This document shows, in pieces, positions 59,793-64,000 of a stretch of DNA of 64,000 bases. Every line of letters starts with the position of its first letter. The first letter of the stretch is position 1. This DNA comes from Diplonema papillatum (lineage: Eukaryota; Euglenozoa; Diplonemea; Diplonemida; Diplonemidae). Where the stretch lies: the NCBI GenBank assembly GCA_030068145.1, contig JAPJBO010000835.1, positions 1-64,000 of the forward strand, given 5' to 3'. The notes below the pieces were generated by a model, which was not told the DNA's origin, searched no databases, and was given only the letters and a program-made list of their open reading frames with translations. Made by a program: the position numbers and the translations under genes.

Positions 59793-60893
59793 TCAATTGC
59801 AACGCTTGAATGGGCAGAACCAGCATCTCGAGCACGACAGCCCCGACTGGCAGTCAGACGTGCTCCCGCACTGGTCGTCTTTGCTTCCGTCCCAGCATAG
59901 CAACGACTGACAGTATCCTTTACAGTCCGAGTCAGATGTGCACAGCGAGCCCTCGTTCTTCAGGTTTCTGCACTTGCCCGCACCGGCCACTCCGTAGCAC
60001 GTCAGCCCCGACTGGCAGTCAGAATCCGAGCCGCAGCGGTCACCTTCGCTTCCGTCGAAGCACGTCAGCAAGTGGCAGTACCCCTTGCAGTCCGAATCCC
60101 TCGTGCACAGCGAGCCTTCTGACTTCGGGGCCCGGCACTTGCCCAGGCCTACTTCTCCGTAGCACGTCAGCCCCGACTGGCAATCGGAGTTCGAGTTGCA
60201 ACGGTCGCCATTTGATCCGTCGTAGCATTGGAACAAGTGGCAGTACCCTCTACAGTCAGCATCGATAGCGCAAAGACTCCCTTCTGGCAAGTCCTGCTGT
60301 CTGCACAATCCGAGGATGCAGTCTGTCCCCGATGGGCACTTGTCGTCGGCGGTGCAGGACGGAAGGCCGTGTGCATGCAAGTAGTCCACAACCGCATCGT
60401 CGAATGATTTTCCACAGAACTCGTCGTCCGTGCCTCCTGCGCCGGGAATGATCCCCCCGACAATGGCACCGGGATCGTCGCACCGTGCCCATCCGCACAC
60501 GTCGTGAATAAGGCAGTTGTGCCAAAAGCCGTTCCCTTGTTTGCCTCCTCCGCATGATCCTGAGCTCTCAAAATTGTTGCCGCACCCTGCCGTGTCGGGC
60601 AGGTTCCCCCCGACAATCACGTTGATCCCGCGAGACTGCAACCCCCCTGTCGAGGTCACCACCACCGTCACGCAGTCGCCGACGCAGTACCCTCGCACAC
60701 TGCGGCACACACCGCTGCTGTCGCGCTGCATCAACGTGTTGCGCACGCCGCTCGCGCCGCCGGTGTTCGTGACAGTCTTGACGGGGTTGCTGCACTGATC
60801 AACCGCGTAGTCACCGAACCTGAAATCGGTGACCTCAGCCTGCACGAGCAACACAGCCGAAAATAGGCAAACTGCGAGTTGGGACGACGGCAT
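59793..60893 (-). CDS. Secreted cysteine-rich protein with phospholipase-A2-like motif
   Basis: A single frame of 366 residues starts at ATG 60893. Residues 1-19 are a signal peptide ending near VQA. Residues about 100-180 form a Cys-rich domain with CLIHDVC at 127-133, matching the CxxHDxC active-site pattern of phospholipases A2 (catalytic His130 and Asp131), preceded by a Gly/Ser/Cys-rich stretch that could serve the calcium loop. Residues 180-366 are disulfide-type modules: GSLC..DSDCKGYCH alternating with GDRC.SDSDCQSGLTCYG, about three pairs, resembling extracellular EGF-like or dickkopf-like knots. The last module breaks off (SGLSCSRCW instead of SGLTCYG), so the true end may be in another exon, or the C-terminus has diverged. 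Export from the cell and lipid binding or hydrolysis are inferences; the motif is short, and a non-enzymatic matrix protein is possible. Confidence 0.65.
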   Translation of the reverse strand: MPSSQLAVCLFSAVLLVQAEVTDFRFGDYAVDQCSNPVKTVTNTGGASGVRNTLMQRDSSGVCRSVRGYCVGDCVTVVVTSTGGLQSRGINVIVGGNLPDTAGCGNNFESSGSCGGGKQGNGFWHNCLIHDVCGWARCDDPGAIVGGIIPGAGGTDDEFCGKSFDDAVVDYLHAHGLPSCTADDKCPSGTDCILGLCRQQDLPEGSLCAIDADCRGYCHLFQCYDGSNGDRCNSNSDCQSGLTCYGEVGLGKCRAPKSEGSLCTRDSDCKGYCHLLTCFDGSEGDRCGSDSDCQSGLTCYGVAGAGKCRNLKNEGSLCTSDSDCKGYCQSLLCWDGSKDDQCGSTSDCQSGLSCSRCWFCPFKRCN

Positions 60894-61423
60894 TCTCTTT
60901 GTGGGGTTGCTTTGGGTGTCGCTTTTCGCTTCTATAGCTTGAAACCTGAGGTGGGGTAGAGATCGCGTTTTGAAAATGCGGAGACTGTGAAAAACGTTGA
61001 GAACTCGGCGTCAGCCCAATTCGAACTGCGCCAGATGTGGAAAGCCCTCGGCTTGAGTCCCACGGTGCGGTCTCTCCACCTCCCCTGAGGCAGGGTCGCT
61101 CAGGAAAAATACGGGCCCTCCCTCGTTGAGCGACCTGGGGGTCCAGTTCTCCCAGGCAGGTTCCGGGGTTGTTAAGGCTTTATCCAGGTGCATTTAGAGT
61201 CGTAAATAAACAAACGCGTAGTTTTGTTCTATTCTTTTACTTCGTTGTGAAAAGCGGGACTTCTTCTTTGCACCCTGAGGAGAACCCGGCCCCTTGGATG
61301 GTGTCGTCGAAACCTGCCCTGTTCCTTTCTTCTTCGGCGTGGTCATCGCCGCGTCGTTGGATACCGGCGGGGGTTGTGGTGCCGCCGCCGTTGCCACCAA
61401 CCGAGTCAGGCGTTCGACACTGA
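60894..61423. other. Upstream of two divergent candidate genes
   Basis: This includes the 5' flank of the cysteine-rich gene. At 61194-61340 the minus strand has a Lys/Ser/Pro-rich frame and at 61299-61423 the plus strand has an ATG-started frame; each could be a terminal exon, but neither can be linked to another exon with confidence. Confidence 0.3.
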
Positions 61424-63233
61424 CGGCTCGAGCCTCGGCAGAAACAAGGAAGGCCTGGGGCACGTTCTCAGGACGGTGATAAGAAGGTGGCGACTCACCC
61501 ACCTCGAGAAAAGACGGCCGGACTTCCACGGGGTAAGCAACACCCCGAAGTCGCGACGAGAGCTGCGAGCGCCGGTGAAGAAGCAGCTGACGCCACCATC
61601 GACCCCCCGAGGGGCGACGGAGGCACCAACACCGCCGCAGCAGGCGACAACACCAGGACGGCCGCTGGCCCGAGGGGCCACGGAGGCACCAACACCGCCG
61701 CAGCAGGCGACAACATCAGGACGGCCGCTGGCCCGACGGGCCACGGAGGCACCAACACCGCCGCAGCAGGCGACAACACCAGGACGGCAGGTCCTCGTGA
61801 CGAGCTCGGGATGCAATCCTCAGCTCCTCCGTGCACCCACGAGGTGTGGTATCTACCACATACATCACCACGTAGTACCATACGGTACACAGGGTGTAAG
61901 TATAGGTAGTATGTATACCACCATACTACGTATGTGTGTATACTACCACGATACCGTAGCATCTACCGCTGGCCCGAGGGGCCACGGAGGCACCAACACC
62001 GCCGCAGCAGGCGACAACACCAGGACGGCCGCTGGCCCGAGGGGCCACGGAGGCACCAACACCGCCGCAGCAGGCGACAACACCAGGACGGCCGCTGGCC
62101 CGAGGGGCCACGGAGGCACCAACACCGCCGCAGCAGGCGACAACACCAGGACGGCCGCTGGCCCGAGGGGCCACGGAGGCACCAACACCGCCGCAGCAGG
62201 CGACAACACCAGGACGGCCGCTGGCCCGAGGGGCCACGGAGGCACCAACACCGCCGCAGCAGGCGACAACACCAGGACGGCCGCTGGCCCGAGGGGCCAC
62301 GGAGGCACCAACACCGCCGCAGCAGGCGACAACACCAGGACGGCCGCTGGCCCGAGGGGCCACGGAGGCACCAACACCGCCGCAGCAGGCGACAACACCA
62401 GGACGGCCGCTGGCCCGAGGGGCCACGGAGGCACCAACACCGCCGCAGCAGGCGACAACACCAGGACGGCCGCTGGCCCGAGGGGCCACGGAGGCACCAA
62501 CACCGCCGCAGCAGGCGACAACACCAGGACGGCCGCTGGCCCGAGGGGCCACGGAGGCACCAACACCGCCGCAGCAGGCGACAACACCAGGACGGCCGCT
62601 GGCCCGAGGGGCCACGGAGGCACCAACACCGCCGCAGCAGGCGACAACACCAGGACGGCCGCTGGCCCGAGGGGCCACGGAGGCACCAACACCGCCGCAG
62701 CAGGCGACAACACCAGGACGGCCGCTGGCCCGAGGGGCCACGGAGGCACCAACACCGCCGCAGCAGGCGACAACACCAGGACGGCCGCTGGCCCGAGGGG
62801 CCACGGAGGCACCAACACCGCCGCAGCAGGCGACAACACCAGGACGGCCGCTGGCCCGAGGGGCCACGGAGGCACCAACACCGCCGCAGCAGGCGACAAC
62901 ACCAGGACGGCCGCTGGCCCGAGGGGCCACGGAGGCACCAACACCGCCGCAGCAGGCGACAACACCAGGACGGCCGCTGGCCCGAGGGGCCACGGAGGCA
63001 CCAACACCGCCGCAGCAGGCGACAACACCAGGACGGCCGCTGGCCCGAGGGGCCACGGAGGCACCAACACCGCCGCAGCAGGCGACAACACCAGGACGGC
63101 CGCTGGCAACAAAGCGGCGGCGGAAGGACTCGCCACCATCGAAGACAGAGACGTGCACGCCGACGAGCAGCCGAAGCGAAGGAGAAGCGAAGCGCCAAGC
63201 GCGTGCCCGAGCGCGACGATCAAGACGAGCTGA
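61424..63233 (+). CDS. Candidate repeat protein with 21-residue units and one short intron; start not found
   Basis: The frame opens after a stop at 61421-61423; no ATG lies in it before the repeats, so a first exon is probably missing (the coding start could be a spliced exon from about 61299). The N-terminal part is Lys/Arg/Pro-rich. Three 63-bp units follow (about 61617-61790), then a 64-nt intron with perfect donor GGT|gtaagtat (61896) and acceptor ccgtag (61959), then 18 near-identical 63-bp units to 63101. Each unit encodes TAAGPRGHGGTNTAAAGDNT plus R. Splicing 61895 to 61960 keeps exactly the same repeat frame on both sides, the best evidence that this strand and frame are coding. The tail (63102-63233) is charged and ends KRRRSEAP..TIKTS. 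All other frames are open too, so the call is tentative. No family is recognised. Confidence 0.4.
61617..63107 (+). repeat. 63-bp minisatellite
   Basis: Three units, a break of about 180 bases rich in gtac/gtatac palindromes (61790-61965), then 18 units (61968-63101, exactly 18 x 63). The near-zero divergence among the 18 units points to recent expansion or homogenisation. Confidence 0.97.
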
Positions 63234-63409
63234 AGAGGCGAAAGCATGACACATTACGCGCGGAGAGAGAACTGCGACGCCGGCGATGCAGATTATCGCC
63301 ACAGATTCTTTGCATTCTAACCCGGACTACTAAATCATACTACGTCCCTCAAGGCTCGACAACATTCCATCGGGCTGGGGGTAATTTGGCTCATGTGCAC
63401 ACGCACGAC

Positions 63410-63558
63410 GGGTAGTACGAGCGGAACTCCCGTTTCTAGTCCCTGGTATCTACGGTTGTTCGATCGGACAGTGCCGTGATGCTACCACTGGATGGATTTT
63501 GGCTGAACGCCTCTAAGCCAGAACCCAGTCTAGAGGAATGCGTGAGTTACTCAGGAAA
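63410..63558 (+). rRNA. 28S rRNA 3'-region fragment 3
   Basis: It reads ggtagtacgagcggaactcc, then ggtatctacggttgttcgat, ggatggattttggctgaacg and cctctaagccagaacccagt, ending after gcgtgagttactcagg. It is shorter than the others, with point differences in conserved words (gagcgg for gagagg), so it is a non-functional relic. Confidence 0.88.
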
Positions 63559-64000
63559 CGTCGGATTTATCGGGCCACGACTAGCTTCGGCGAACGGCAA
63601 CTTCCAAATTCACATCCAGATCCCGTGTCTCCAACACCTGCAACCATCACCAGTTGCGCCACGACTAAAGCGCCACCAAAGTGACCCCTTCCGGAAGTCA
63701 CGTGGCGAACGGCACCTATTGGTTTGGTGCTCAGCATGCCGATGGCGCCCTACGAACGCAAGAAAACGGAGAGCTGCAATTGGAGAGCAAAAGGAGATCG
63801 GGAAAGTGGGGAGTAACGAGGACTGCGGTCAAGTGCTGACCTACACTTGCATTAAGGTACGGGTTGTGGTAATCTTAGCTTAATACTTAGGCAGAACACT
63901 GCCTCTCATGCATGATTAATGTCAGCATGAAGTCTTCTTACAAGAAGATGTTATGTCCAGAAAAGGGATGCAATTACGGGAGGGGGGGGTCTGACTTTCT
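63559..64000. other. Window end; no gene seen
   Basis: The word aggcagaacactgcctctca (about 63891) also occurs with one change near 42142. The stretch ttaatgtcagcatgaagtct (about 63928) resembles the repeated unit in GH31 intron 3. Confidence 0.3.

Noticed and set aside
61194-61529. Minus-strand Lys/Ser/Pro-rich gene
   Set aside because: Composition is plausible but there is no ATG in a suitable place and no exon to join; the plus strand is equally open.

Overview
The window is eukaryotic nuclear DNA, most likely from a single-celled alga or other protist; I cannot name the organism. The evidence is a eukaryotic-type 5S rRNA gene, several fragments of the 3' part of a eukaryotic 28S rRNA, a gene with three introns that can be placed at GT/AG borders so that reading frame and glycoside hydrolase family 31 (GH31) homology both continue across every junction, proteins with secretory signal peptides, and long repeat-rich spacers. 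There is no sign of bacterial operon layout.

The left half (about 1-33819) holds three head-to-tail minus-strand copies, A, B and C, of one very large gene. The reconstructed product is about 2,970 residues: an N-terminal P-loop GTPase domain of AIG1/septin-like type, about 1,900 residues of mainly helical, coiled-coil-like sequence, a SecA-type DEAD motor with all major helicase motifs, and a C-terminal von Willebrand factor A (vWA) domain with a MIDAS-like motif. Starts repeat every 13.5-14.1 kb, but the spacers between copies are unrelated except next to the genes. Every copy is broken: B by one single-base frameshift, C by two frameshifts plus a substituted stop-containing stretch, and A (cut by the window edge) by several frameshifts, a lost ancestral start codon and an internal in-frame deletion. 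Spacer A/B carries the 5S gene and a 0.5-0.65 kb tandem repeat; spacer B/C carries an 18-bp repeat and a 196-bp satellite.

From 34 to 43 kb I find no intact protein gene, only mobile or repetitive material: 28S fragments, a terminal-inverted-repeat element with a poly-A retroposon-like insertion nested in it, a 370-bp tandem array, a hairpin-rich repeat family, minisatellites and one tRNA-like locus. From 51471 back to 43208 on the minus strand lies a four-exon gene for a secreted GH31 glycosidase. Its introns hold 28S fragments, an inverted-repeat element and repeated copies of its own 3' splice-site regions.

The right end (51.5-64 kb) contains a 2.7-kb 24-bp minisatellite with higher-order structure, further dispersed repeats, a (CT)n tract, a minus-strand gene for a secreted cysteine-rich protein with a phospholipase-A2-like CxxHDxC motif, a candidate plus-strand gene made of 63-bp (21-residue) repeats with a 64-nt intron, and one more 28S fragment. 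The genes do not form a pathway; the unifying features are tandem amplification of a giant GTPase-SecA-vWA gene and heavy repeat invasion.
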